A program made the translations under genes and the position numbers. The notes beneath the pieces were generated by a model. That model saw only the letters and a list, made by a program, of their open reading frames with translations. It was not told where the DNA came from and did not search any database. A stretch of DNA of 64,000 bases from an uncultured Lachnospiraceae bacterium (GTDB lineage Bacteria > Bacillota > Clostridia > Lachnospirales > Lachnospiraceae): positions 1-64,000 of the forward strand of contig CAMJAP010000002.1 in NCBI GenBank assembly GCA_946403625.1. The letters run 5' to 3'. Each line of letters begins with the position of its first letter. Position 1 is the first letter of the stretch. Of the stretch, positions 36,185-44,445 are shown piece by piece.

Positions 36185-38536
36185 ATGAAAAGACCATTAT
36201 GTTCCGCGTGTCTTTTCTTTTTACTGATCGTATGGCTTGGCTTGCGATGGCTTGGGCCGCCCGAAAATCCGTATCGGGAATATTCGGGAGAAACGGTTAC
36301 GCTCACCGGTGTGGTGGAGTGGAAGGAAGAAAAGAACGGGAAGCAGATTTTTTATCTGAATGATGTCAGATTCTCTGACGGAAGATCTCAGGAAAAAACT
36401 CAATATAAAACGCAATACGAAACAAGTGCAGGCCGGCTCGGTGTGATATGCAGCCTGGCGGAAGAGGATGTATTGCCGATGCTCGGCAGTACGGTTGTGG
36501 TGCGCGGAAAACTTTCGCTCTATCGCTATGCAACCAATCCGGGGGAGTTTGATCTGTATGAGTATTATCTGTACAAAGGTTACGGAGCAAAAATTGCGGT
36601 GCAGGAATGGACAGCACCGGAAGCATCGTATGGCGTTTGGAAAGAAGGCTTATGGCAGTTGCGCAGCAGGCTCGGAAAAATCTATGATGCCTGTCTTCCG
36701 AAAGAAGATGCTGCCGTGATGAAAGCGATGGTATTGGGAGATAAGGGAGAACTGTCTTCGGATATCAAGGATCTGTATCGTGTGAACGGTATCGCGCATA
36801 TCTTAGCGATCAGCGGTCTGCACATCAGTATCCTGGGAATCGGATTGTATAAGGGAATGCGTAAGGCGACGGTGCCAATCCTTCCGGCGGCAGCGGTGGC
36901 GATCTTTTTGATGGTGAACTATGCGATGCTGACGGGAGCGAGTACTTCCACGGTACGGGCAGTGATCATGTTCGGACTGATGGCGGGAGCGGATGTGGAG
37001 CGGCGCAGTTATGATCTGCCGACGGCACTGGCACTGTCGGCGGCGAGTACGGTATTTTTTTCGCCATATGAATTGATGCTTTCGGCGTTTTGGATGTCGT
37101 ATACGGCAGTGGCCGGGATTGCGATCTTTTACCCGGCACTTATCGAAGGCATACGATTCGGACAGGACCTGCGGAGCCGCTTATTAAAAGCGCTGACCGG
37201 AAGTGTGGCGGTGTCAGTATTTTCACTTCCGCTGATATTACTGAATTATTATGAAACACCGGTGTATTCGGTGCTGCTCAATCTGATCGTGATACCACTG
37301 ATGAGTATCCTGATGATCTGCGGATTGCTGGTGTTGCTTTTCGGAAGTATTTTCTTGCCGGCAGGGATTCTCGTCGGATGGCCGTGTCATGGGATTTTAA
37401 AAATCTATTCCATGTTATGCACGTTTTTGCAGAGGCTGCCGTTTCATACCTATATCGCGGGCTGTCCTTCGGCAGTACAGGTGGTGATTACTTATCTGTT
37501 TTTTGGCATGGTGTTTCTTTTGGGACGCAGGTTGGTATTGAAGATGGCAGGCATCGTAAAGGAGAAGAAGACAAAGACGACATGGTACGGACAATTACTG
37601 AGAACGATCGGCGGAGATAAGATTTATGCAAAGGAGCCGGAGGTAAATCTGAAACGGTTACTGTTATGGCGCTGCGGATTCGTTGCCGCTGCAGTGTTGA
37701 TCCTGTTAACGCGTTTTCGTCCGCAGGTGGGGATCACCTTTCTCGATGTGGGACAGGGAGACGGCATCTGTTTTGAAAGCCCGGATCTGACGGTGATGCT
37801 GGATGGCGGAAGTACAAGCAAGGATGCGTTGTTTCAATACCAGATCGAGCCGTTTTTGAAATATCGCGGGATCGCGAAAGTGGATTATTGGTTTGTAACG
37901 CATCCGGATACGGATCATTGCTCCGGCTTGCTAGAGATGCTTGCGACGTACAACAGCGGTATAACTATTGGCGCGATCGTATTGCCGGATGCATGTGGAG
38001 CACAGGAAGATTTTACAGAATTGATTACATTGGCAGAGCAGCAGGATATCCCGATCTTGTGGAATGCTGCCGGTTCGGTTTTGCAGGGCGAGCAGCTGCG
38101 TTTTGTGTGTCTGCATCCGAAGAGCGGATACCGGACAGAAGATGTGAATGCATACTCGCAAGTACTGGAAGTGAGTGGCGGCGGATTTACGGGACTGTTT
38201 ACCGGAGATGCCACGGTGGAAAGTGAGCAGACGATACTGGAGCAAATAGGAAACTATAGCGATACGCTTTCCCGACCGCAGGACGGATACTTTTGTTTGA
38301 AACTAGGTCACCATGGTTCGCATACTTCGACATCGCAGGAATTTTTGGAGTGGGCATCGCCGCGTATCGCGGTCGTATCATGTGGTTATCATAATGTCTA
38401 CGGTCATCCGCATGCCGATGTGATGGAGCGTGTAGAGGCGATGGGCTGCGATGTGTTTCGTACGGATGAAGAAGGGGCGATCATGCTAAAGGGAGCGAAC
38501 GGAAAGGTTTCGGTGACGCGCTTTCTGCAACGGTAG
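36185..38536 (+). CDS. comEC: ComEC/Rec2 DNA-uptake channel
   Basis: This 783-residue membrane protein imports single-stranded DNA. The N-terminal part has one or two TM helices and an OB-like DUF4131 domain (ETVTLTGVVEW...VVVRGKLSLYRYATNPGEFDLYEYY). The Competence domain (about 180-450) begins NGIAHILAISGLHISILG. The C-terminal metallo-beta-lactamase domain (about 515-783) has FLDVGQGDGICF, THPDTDHCSGL, LGHHGSHTS and GHPHADV. All three domains look intact, so natural transformation is plausible. AAAGGAATC precedes ATG. Confidence 0.96.
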   Translation: MKRPLCSACLFFLLIVWLGLRWLGPPENPYREYSGETVTLTGVVEWKEEKNGKQIFYLNDVRFSDGRSQEKTQYKTQYETSAGRLGVICSLAEEDVLPMLGSTVVVRGKLSLYRYATNPGEFDLYEYYLYKGYGAKIAVQEWTAPEASYGVWKEGLWQLRSRLGKIYDACLPKEDAAVMKAMVLGDKGELSSDIKDLYRVNGIAHILAISGLHISILGIGLYKGMRKATVPILPAAAVAIFLMVNYAMLTGASTSTVRAVIMFGLMAGADVERRSYDLPTALALSAASTVFFSPYELMLSAFWMSYTAVAGIAIFYPALIEGIRFGQDLRSRLLKALTGSVAVSVFSLPLILLNYYETPVYSVLLNLIVIPLMSILMICGLLVLLFGSIFLPAGILVGWPCHGILKIYSMLCTFLQRLPFHTYIAGCPSAVQVVITYLFFGMVFLLGRRLVLKMAGIVKEKKTKTTWYGQLLRTIGGDKIYAKEPEVNLKRLLLWRCGFVAAAVLILLTRFRPQVGITFLDVGQGDGICFESPDLTVMLDGGSTSKDALFQYQIEPFLKYRGIAKVDYWFVTHPDTDHCSGLLEMLATYNSGITIGAIVLPDACGAQEDFTELITLAEQQDIPILWNAAGSVLQGEQLRFVCLHPKSGYRTEDVNAYSQVLEVSGGGFTGLFTGDATVESEQTILEQIGNYSDTLSRPQDGYFCLKLGHHGSHTSTSQEFLEWASPRIAVVSCGYHNVYGHPHADVMERVEAMGCDVFRTDEEGAIMLKGANGKVSVTRFLQR

Positions 38537-38550
38537 AGGAATTGGGGGTA

Positions 38551-38736
38551 ATGCCCAATCCCTATATCAAACCGTTATACGATGGTTTTACTCCGTATAC
38601 GGAAATGTGGAAGATCAGCAAAAGCGTTCCGGGTTCAATGCGTTCGGAGATAAGATTACCGCTCTCGGGATGGAGTGGAGATCATCCTTTAGATGAGGAA
38701 CGACTGGAACAGTTCTTCGGAAAATATTTAGTGTAA
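38551..38736 (+). CDS. Small hypothetical protein after comEC
   Basis: This 61-residue product (MPNPYIKPLYDGFTPYTEMW...) begins 14 bases after comEC. The track's TTG start at 38542 is too close to the AGAGGA site; ATG 38551 has that site ten bases upstream. It is compact, with no TM or signal, and rich in aromatic and proline residues. I do not recognise it. It could be a real conserved small protein or a remnant. Confidence 0.5.
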   Translation: MPNPYIKPLYDGFTPYTEMWKISKSVPGSMRSEIRLPLSGWSGDHPLDEERLEQFFGKYLV

Positions 38737-38842
38737 AAAATTTTTCCATACATCCATAAAATCCTTATACCATTTCCGTATCCTAATCAGAAACAGAGAT
38801 TACACGGTCAATGGGGCCGTGTCAAAACGGGAGGAAATCATT

Positions 38843-40459
38843 ATGAGAAAAAAATGGTGGAGAGGATTTGCAGGAGTATCATTTGCGACAGCTGCCTTAC
38901 TGAGCGCGTGCGGAGAAACAGGCGCCTATTCCGGAATGGGTGGGAAATCGGCAGGTGCAGCGGCTGGTGTTGAAGTACAAGCGGATTCGTGTTCTGTGAG
39001 CACGAGCTATGCCGGCGCGTGTTATGAGGCGGAATATTATGATACGGAAGAGTATGACAGCATCGAGGAAACCGGATTTGCATCGGTGTCATTGAGTCCG
39101 TTATCTACCTTTGCAGCAGATGTAGATACGGCATCGTACGCGAATGTTCGAAGGATGATCCGGGAGGGCTATCGGGCAGAAGATATTCCGACCGGAGCGG
39201 TTCGCGCGGAAGAGATGATCAACTATTTCAGTTATGATTATGACGGACCGGAGAACGGAGAGCCTTTCGGAATCAATGCGACGATTGCTGAGTGCCCTTG
39301 GAATCAGGAGAATCTTTTACTGCGGTTGGGCTTGCAGACGGAAGCAGTCGATTTTTCGCAGGCAGGAGACAGCAACATCGTATTCCTGATCGATGTGAGC
39401 GGATCGATGTCGGATGCGAATAAACTGCCGTTACTGCAGCAGTCATTCGGATTGCTGGTCGATGAGCTGGGACAAAAGGACAGAGTATCTATTGTGACTT
39501 ATGCCAGCGGAAATCAGATCGTGATCGACGGTGTGCCGGGAAATGAGAAGCAGACGATTATGGATGCACTGAACGGTCTGCAGGCAGGGGGCTCTACCAA
39601 CGGCGGATCTGCATTGGAAATGGCATATCAGGTTGCGGAACAGTACTTTATTGAGAATGGAAACAATCGTGTGATCATCGCTTCGGACGGTGACTGGAAT
39701 GTAGGAATTACCAGCCAGAGCGAGATGAGTGATCTGATCAAGAAGGAGAAAGAGAGCGGCATTTACTTATCGGTACTCGGATTTGGTATGGGAAATTACA
39801 GTGATTCCCGTATGCAGACACTGGCAGATGACGGTAACGGAAACTATGCGTACATTGACTCTTTGAATGAGGCAAAGAAAGTATTGGTAGAGGAACTCGG
39901 CGCCAATATGATTACGGTAGCGGATGATGTGAAGCTGCAGGTTGAGTTCAATCCGCTGTATGTTGCAGAATACCGACTGATCGGTTACGAAAACAGACGA
40001 CTGAATGCGGAAGATTTTGCGGATGATACCAAGGATGCCGGAGAGATCGGCGCAGGACACAGTGTGACTGCATTGTACGAACTGGTTCCGGCCGGTGCAC
40101 AAACGGAAGAAAATGAGCAGGCAGAAGATACGGAATTGAAATATCAGGAAGCCACACTTACCGAAGAAGCAATGAACAGCAATGAGTGGCTGACCCTGCA
40201 GATCCGCTACAAGGAGCCGGGCGAGCAGGATTCCAAGCTGTTGGAATACCCGATCGGTGCAGAGAATGTAGTCGATGCTCCGGAAAATGATTTCATCTTC
40301 TCGGCAGCAGTGGCAGAGTTTGCGATGGTATTGAGTGACAGTGATTACAAGGCAGATGCAAGCTATGACCACATTTTGGCAGAACTTTCCCAGCTGGATC
40401 TGAGTGATGAATATCGCGCAGAGTTCAAGACGCTGGTAGAGACCGTAGAACAGAATTAA
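38843..40459 (+). CDS. VWA-domain lipoprotein (YfbK-like)
   Basis: ATG 38843 follows GGGAGGAAATC. The 538-residue product has a lipoprotein signal (FATAALLSACG) and a YfbK-type N-terminal region (LSTFAADVDTASYANVRRMIREG, VRAEEMINYFSYDYDGP). A von Willebrand A domain follows with an intact metal site (DVSGSMS near 184, then GGSTNGGSAL and ASDGDWNVG). The C-terminal ~170 residues match the DUF3520 region. It is probably a surface protein for metal-dependent protein interaction. The transcript starts with a hairpin ACACGG/CCGTGT just before the gene. Confidence 0.9.
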   Translation: MRKKWWRGFAGVSFATAALLSACGETGAYSGMGGKSAGAAAGVEVQADSCSVSTSYAGACYEAEYYDTEEYDSIEETGFASVSLSPLSTFAADVDTASYANVRRMIREGYRAEDIPTGAVRAEEMINYFSYDYDGPENGEPFGINATIAECPWNQENLLLRLGLQTEAVDFSQAGDSNIVFLIDVSGSMSDANKLPLLQQSFGLLVDELGQKDRVSIVTYASGNQIVIDGVPGNEKQTIMDALNGLQAGGSTNGGSALEMAYQVAEQYFIENGNNRVIIASDGDWNVGITSQSEMSDLIKKEKESGIYLSVLGFGMGNYSDSRMQTLADDGNGNYAYIDSLNEAKKVLVEELGANMITVADDVKLQVEFNPLYVAEYRLIGYENRRLNAEDFADDTKDAGEIGAGHSVTALYELVPAGAQTEENEQAEDTELKYQEATLTEEAMNSNEWLTLQIRYKEPGEQDSKLLEYPIGAENVVDAPENDFIFSAAVAEFAMVLSDSDYKADASYDHILAELSQLDLSDEYRAEFKTLVETVEQN

Positions 40460-40475
40460 ACAGAATTAAGGAATT

Positions 40476-40497
40476 CGCCCCGCAAGGGGCGTTTTTC
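40476..40497 (+). terminator. Terminator after the VWA lipoprotein
   Basis: CGCCCC pairs with GGGGCG across GCAA, followed by TTTTTC. Confidence 0.85.
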
Positions 40498-40518
40498 TTA
40501 TGCTCACGGTCACGCTGA

Positions 40519-40836
40519 TCACAGGCATTTTTTGATCAGCTCATTGTCGGAAAGACCAAGCTCCAAAATCCTGGCCAATACGGAGGTATATCCTTTGCCG
40601 AGAGATTTGGCCTTTGCCAAAGCCTGAGGGGATAAGCGCAGGGTAACCGTCTGCTTATTCTTTTGGGCTTTTTTGATGTCGGAGATTCTTTTGAATTCGG
40701 CCAACTGTTCCTCCGTAAGTTCCGGGCAGTCATCGTCATAGACGATGGGCATTTTTTCGGCGGCTTCCAACTGCGCCAGTTCCTCACTTGTTAAGCCTTT
40801 GGTGAAATCGATTTCATGTAAAGTCATCTTTACCAT
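40519..40836 (-). CDS. brnA: BrnA-type antitoxin
   Basis: This small antitoxin belongs to a type II pair, likely a DNA-binding dimer that neutralises BrnT. I place the start at the ATG giving MVKMTLHEIDF (105 residues) because GAGAGG lies seven bases before it. The track's longer form reads into brnT. The C-terminal half (TVTLRLSPQALAKAKSLGKGYTSVLARILELGL) is the ribbon-helix-helix-like BrnA/CopG part. Its start lies 23 bases inside the end of brnT, so translation is coupled. Confidence 0.85.
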   Translation of the reverse strand: MVKMTLHEIDFTKGLTSEELAQLEAAEKMPIVYDDDCPELTEEQLAEFKRISDIKKAQKNKQTVTLRLSPQALAKAKSLGKGYTSVLARILELGLSDNELIKKCL

Positions 40837-41128
40837 ATTCATACCTCTCTTTTTCCGGTTGGCTGGCAATTCTTGCGGAGATGATTCGTATGACCTTATT
40901 TTTGCGAAAAGCAAAAACAACAAATACGATCTTTCCGATTTTGCCGATTACATTGTAGCGTAATTCTACAGGATGCTCTTCATCCTCACGGATCAGTTTC
41001 ATAGGATCAAGGAAAACTTTTATTGCGGTTTTAAAATGGATTCCGTGATCCTTAAAATTTTTTTTCTCCTTTTCTTCGTCCCAAACAAAATTATACTTAG
41101 TAAAATCCGTGTTAAAGTGATGATACAT
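40814..41128 (-). CDS. brnT: BrnT-type toxin (DUF497, RelE-like ribonuclease)
   Basis: BrnT toxins are ribonucleases that halt translation. The 104-residue product has the family pattern FVWDEEKEKKNFKDHGIHFKTAIKVFLDP and, near the end, RNKVIRIISARIASQPEKERYEY. ATG at 41128 has GAGGA six bases upstream; the longer ORF start lacks a site. Order toxin-then-antitoxin is standard for brnTA. The pair reads against the surrounding genes. Confidence 0.9.
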   Translation of the reverse strand: MYHHFNTDFTKYNFVWDEEKEKKNFKDHGIHFKTAIKVFLDPMKLIREDEEHPVELRYNVIGKIGKIVFVVFAFRKNKVIRIISARIASQPEKERYEYGKDDFT

Positions 41129-41150
41129 TAATAATCCTCGTTTCATTTAT

Positions 41151-41179
41151 ATTGTAAAGCGAAATAAAGCTATATGCAA
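41151..41179 (-). promoter_or_regulatory. Promoter of brnTA
   Basis: On the minus strand TTGCAT, 17 bases, TACAAT ends 22 bases before the brnT ATG. Confidence 0.6.
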
Positions 41180-41189
41180 GTAAAAAAAC

Positions 41190-41213
41190 ACAAAAAGTAA
41201 TACAAAAAGTAAC
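41190..41213 (-). repeat. Tandem 12-bp repeat upstream of the brnTA promoter
   Basis: ACAAAAAGTAAT is followed directly by ACAAAAAGTAAC and a partial third unit. It sits just upstream of the -35 and could be a BrnA operator or an UP-like element. The region 41214-41358 beyond holds only a CCACCC/GGGTGG hairpin and no gene that I can see. Confidence 0.5.
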
Positions 41214-41358
41214 ACAAATAATCATATCCAAACCACCCCTTCCGGGTGGGCGTGGCGAGAAAAAAAGATTTTCAGATGGAAAGGTACTACAAAATGAAAA
41301 ACCAGATCCGCACGCGCCCGGCATCAAGAATATGATATTGTTTTTTACCTGGTGATTG

Positions 41359-41376
41359 AAACGGTGGCCACCGTTT
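41359..41376. other. Perfect 18-bp palindrome
   Basis: AAACGGTGGCCACCGTTT equals its own reverse complement. It lies in the gene-poor stretch 41130-41670 and looks like a dimeric regulator site. No adjacent gene obviously uses it. Confidence 0.5.
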
Positions 41377-41461
41377 GCTTTGACGGGAGAAATCCCCGAA
41401 CCACACGCGACCGATGATAATGTAAATACACACTGCTGTCAAGCACATCTTTTAAACAAAA

Positions 41462-41515
41462 TTATCCACAGAAAAAGGCCGGGTTACGCACAGGCTATCA
41501 ACATTTTTATCCACA
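41462..41515 (+). promoter_or_regulatory. Cluster of four phased DnaA boxes
   Basis: Two perfect TTATCCACA boxes (41462, 41507) enclose two variants, TTACGCACA (41484) and CTATCAACA (41495), all in the same orientation. Spacings of 22, 11 and 12 bases keep them on one face of the helix. Confidence 0.65.
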
Positions 41516-41519
41516 TTTT

Positions 41520-41555
41520 CCGGGAAAGATCCGGTTTTAGAGCAGGATTTCCCGG
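41520..41555. repeat. Inverted repeat beside the DnaA boxes
   Basis: CCGGGAAA and TTTCCCGG are separated by 20 bases, directly after the last DnaA box. There is no T-run; function unknown. Confidence 0.5.
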
Positions 41556-41620
41556 CATATAAAACGAGATAACTATCCGTTTTAGCACGCCGGTAAGCAA
41601 AGATAAAACAGATTGCAAAT

Positions 41621-41650
41621 AAAAAACGGACAGGAGCGATCTCCTGTCCG
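41621..41650 (-). terminator. Terminator of the sodium:solute symporter
   Basis: CGGACAGGAG pairs with CTCCTGTCCG across a four-base loop, with six T on the minus strand after it. It lies 24 bases past the symporter stop. Confidence 0.9.
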
Positions 41651-41674
41651 AAATACTTTGTAGGATCAATGGTT

Positions 41675-43213
41675 TCAGTCGCTGAGGGACTGGGTTACGG
41701 GAACCTCGTTCTTCTTGTTGTAGCAGCTGAAGATCTTGTCCACTTCGTTTGCATCCTGCTTCGGTGTGATCAGGGAAACCACCGGAACGATGACCAATCC
41801 GGCCAGCATTACAAATGCACCCGCATTGATGGGGGACTGCAGCAGCGCAGGAAGGGTCGAACGGAACAGCATGTTGTAGGTCATAAAGCCTGCACCGAAG
41901 ATGAAGTTAACGAGGCAGGCAGCCTTGGTGGTCTTTTTCCAGTACAGACCATAGAGGAACGGAGCAAGGAATGCACCGGCCATAGCGCCCCAGGAAACAC
42001 CCATCAGCTGGGCAATGAAGGTTACATTGGATTTGTACTGAACGATGGCAAGGACAACTGAGATCGCGATGAAGACAACGATCAGTACACGGATGCACAG
42101 TACCTGCTTCTTATCTTTCATATCCTTAACGATCGTACCCTTGATGAAGTCGATCGTCAGAGTGGAGCTGGAAGTCATAACCAGAGAAGACAGTGTGGAC
42201 ATGGATGCGGACAGGACAAGGATCACGACCAGACCGATCAGTGCCGGGCTTAAGTTGGAAAGCATCGCCGGGATGATGGCATCGAAGCCTTCGGCCTTGA
42301 CATCCACCTGATCACTGAAGAGACGGCCGAAACCGCCGAGGAAATAACAGCCGCCGGCAACCACACCTGCAAAGAGTGTGGAGATGATGGTGCCCTTGGT
42401 GATGGACTTTTCGGATTTGATCGCATAGAATTTCTGAACCATCTGCGGCAGGCCCCAGGTTCCCAGGGAGGTAAGGATAACTACGCCGATCAGGTTGATG
42501 GGATCCGGTCCGAAGAAGGAATTGAAGATACCGGGTGTAGTGCTCACGGTTTCATCGGATACCTGAGCCAGACCATCCAGAGCAGCCAGGAATCCGCCCT
42601 TGGAATTGAGCACTGCCAGGATAACGGCTACGATACCGAAGAGCATGATGATACCCTGAATAAAGTCGTTGATCGCGGTCGCCATATATCCGCCGACGAT
42701 AACATAGATACCGGTAAGGATTGCCATCAGGATGATGCAGTAGATGTAGTCAATATTGAACGCCATACCGAACAGTCGGGAAAGACCGTTGTACAGGGAA
42801 GCGGTGTAAGGGATCATAAAGATGAATACGATCAGGGAGGCAAAAAGCTTGAGTGCCTTGGAATCGAAACGCTGACCGAAAAATTCCGGCATGGTTGCGG
42901 AATTCAGATGCTGGGACATGATCCTGGTGCGTCTTCCGAGTACGCGCCATGCGAGCATGGAACCGAGCAATGCATTTCCGATACCGATCCAGGTAGAAGC
43001 GATACCGTATTTCCAACCGAACTGTCCGGCGTAACCGACAAAGATAACGGCGGAAAAGTAGCTGGTACCGTAAGCAAAAGCGGTAAGCCAGGGACCTACG
43101 CTTCGGCCGCCGAGTACGAAGCCGTTGACATCGGTGGAGTTCTTGCGGCAGTAGAAACCTACGCCGATCATCACGCCGAAAAAGAGTACAAGCATCATGA
43201 CCTTGATAATCAT
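41675..43213 (-). CDS. Sodium:solute symporter (SSS family)
   Basis: This 512-residue transporter has about 13 TM helices and couples Na+ entry to solute uptake. The N-terminus (MMLVLFFGVMIGVGFYCRKNSTDVNGFVLGGRSVGPWLTAFAYGTSYFSA) is characteristic, as is GGYMATAINDFIQGIIML. The substrate could be proline, pantothenate or another small molecule and cannot be told from sequence. The start at 43213 has GGAGG upstream; the track's longer form lacks one. It is monocistronic and on the opposite strand to almost everything else. Confidence 0.92.
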   Translation of the reverse strand: MIIKVMMLVLFFGVMIGVGFYCRKNSTDVNGFVLGGRSVGPWLTAFAYGTSYFSAVIFVGYAGQFGWKYGIASTWIGIGNALLGSMLAWRVLGRRTRIMSQHLNSATMPEFFGQRFDSKALKLFASLIVFIFMIPYTASLYNGLSRLFGMAFNIDYIYCIILMAILTGIYVIVGGYMATAINDFIQGIIMLFGIVAVILAVLNSKGGFLAALDGLAQVSDETVSTTPGIFNSFFGPDPINLIGVVILTSLGTWGLPQMVQKFYAIKSEKSITKGTIISTLFAGVVAGGCYFLGGFGRLFSDQVDVKAEGFDAIIPAMLSNLSPALIGLVVILVLSASMSTLSSLVMTSSSTLTIDFIKGTIVKDMKDKKQVLCIRVLIVVFIAISVVLAIVQYKSNVTFIAQLMGVSWGAMAGAFLAPFLYGLYWKKTTKAACLVNFIFGAGFMTYNMLFRSTLPALLQSPINAGAFVMLAGLVIVPVVSLITPKQDANEVDKIFSCYNKKNEVPVTQSLSD

Positions 43214-43275
43214 TTTTTCAAATCCTCCGGTTTGATTAGAATACTGGATCCGGCGATTTTGGCCGGACGAAAAAT

Positions 43276-43303
43276 AGTTTATCATGGCGGTGTAGTAATG
43301 TAA
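43276..43303 (-). promoter_or_regulatory. Probable promoter of the symporter
   Basis: On the minus strand TTACAT, 16 bases, TAAACT lies about 63 bases before the start. Confidence 0.45.
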
Positions 43304-43337
43304 ATAGGAGCGGGAGAGCCACAGGGGCATTTTTGGG

Positions 43338-43367
43338 TTGACGGATAACAGGGCGGGAAGGTAGAAT
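43338..43367 (+). promoter_or_regulatory. Promoter of holA
   Basis: TTGACG, 18 bases, TAGAAT lies 28 bases before the holA ATG. Confidence 0.6.
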
Positions 43368-43394
43368 GAATATGTTTTATTCGGAGGAAAGAGT

Positions 43395-44402
43395 ATGGCA
43401 GCAAAGAAGGCCGCGGAAGCATCCGTAAACTGGGTGGCAGAGGATCTGAAAAAGGGTGAACTGAAGAATATCTATCTGCTCTACGGTGAGGAAGCGTTCC
43501 TGAAAAAACAGAATACCGACTGGCTGCTGAAGTACCTGATGCCGGAAGACGACGGAATGAACTTTGCAAGGTTTGACGGTAAGAAGGCAACGGTGGAGCA
43601 GATCATCGAATTTGCCGATACCATGCCGCTGTTTGCCGACCATCGCGTGGTGCTGGTAACGGACAGCGGATTTTTCAAAAACGGAAATGCGGAGATGAAT
43701 GACTACATCAAGCATATGCCGGATACCACCTATCTGATCTTTGTGGAAAAAGAGGCCAGCGGCGTGACGGCTTTGTTCAAGACCGTGAAGGAACTGGGCC
43801 GGGTGGTGGCCTATAATGAAATGACCGAGGACGAGATCCGTATGCAGGTATTACGCATCCTGAAGCGGGAAGGCAAGCAGATGCGCGGTTCGACATTTTC
43901 CTATCTGCTGATGAAGACCGGTACGGATATGATGAACATTTCTTCGGAACTGGAGAAACTGATCTGCTATTCGTTAGGAAGAGAAGAGATCACGGCGGAG
44001 GATATTGATGCCGTCACAACCGCCAGGATCGAGGAGCATGTCTTTGTGCTGACCAATGCGATCGCGGAGAAGCAGCAGAAGAAGGCGCTGGACAGTTATT
44101 ATGAAATGCTGAGTCTAAATGCAAAGCCGATGGGTATCATCTCCCTGCTGGCGGGGCAGTTTAACCGTATGCTGCGGGTGAAGGATCTGCGCAGCATCGG
44201 AATGGATCAGAAGCAGATCGAGACAAAACTGAAAATGAAGCCCTACGCCGTGCAGGAAAACGGACGACTGGCATCGCGTTTCAGTATGGAAGAACTGAAG
44301 GAAGCGATCGAAGACTGCGTAAAGGCGGAAGAGGCCATCAAGACCGGGCGGATGAGTGACCGGCTGAGTGTGGAGACACTGATCATTAAACATAGTGTAT
44401 GA
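43395..44402 (+). CDS. holA: DNA polymerase III delta subunit
   Basis: This is the clamp-loader wrench that opens the beta clamp. At 335 residues it has the family start (NIYLLYGEEAFLKKQNTDWLLKYL), NFARFDGKKATVEQIIEFADTMPLFADHRVVLV, and the C-terminal helical collar (SLLAGQFNRMLRVKDL). The AAA+ nucleotide motif is naturally degenerate in this subunit. In many Bacillota holA follows comEC directly; here about 4.9 kb separates them. Confidence 0.94.
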   Translation: MAAKKAAEASVNWVAEDLKKGELKNIYLLYGEEAFLKKQNTDWLLKYLMPEDDGMNFARFDGKKATVEQIIEFADTMPLFADHRVVLVTDSGFFKNGNAEMNDYIKHMPDTTYLIFVEKEASGVTALFKTVKELGRVVAYNEMTEDEIRMQVLRILKREGKQMRGSTFSYLLMKTGTDMMNISSELEKLICYSLGREEITAEDIDAVTTARIEEHVFVLTNAIAEKQQKKALDSYYEMLSLNAKPMGIISLLAGQFNRMLRVKDLRSIGMDQKQIETKLKMKPYAVQENGRLASRFSMEELKEAIEDCVKAEEAIKTGRMSDRLSVETLIIKHSV

Positions 44403-44403
44403 T

Positions 44404-44427
44404 GCACCGGCGAAAGCGGGTGCTTTT
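44404..44427 (+). terminator. Weak terminator or attenuator between holA and surE
   Basis: GCACC pairs with GGTGC, with an inner GC/GC pair closing a GAAA tetraloop, followed by TTTT. The short U-run suggests partial readthrough into surE. Confidence 0.5.
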
Positions 44428-44445
44428 CATTAACAAGGAGGGTTT

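Noticed and set aside
41462-41555. Chromosomal origin of replication
   Set aside because: DnaA boxes and an inverted repeat are present, but dnaA/dnaN are absent, there is no clear AT-rich unwinding region, and gene direction does not switch here.
41356-41562. 68-residue ORF across the DnaA-box region
   Set aside because: There is no ribosome site and no protein-like composition. The sequence is better explained as regulatory DNA.
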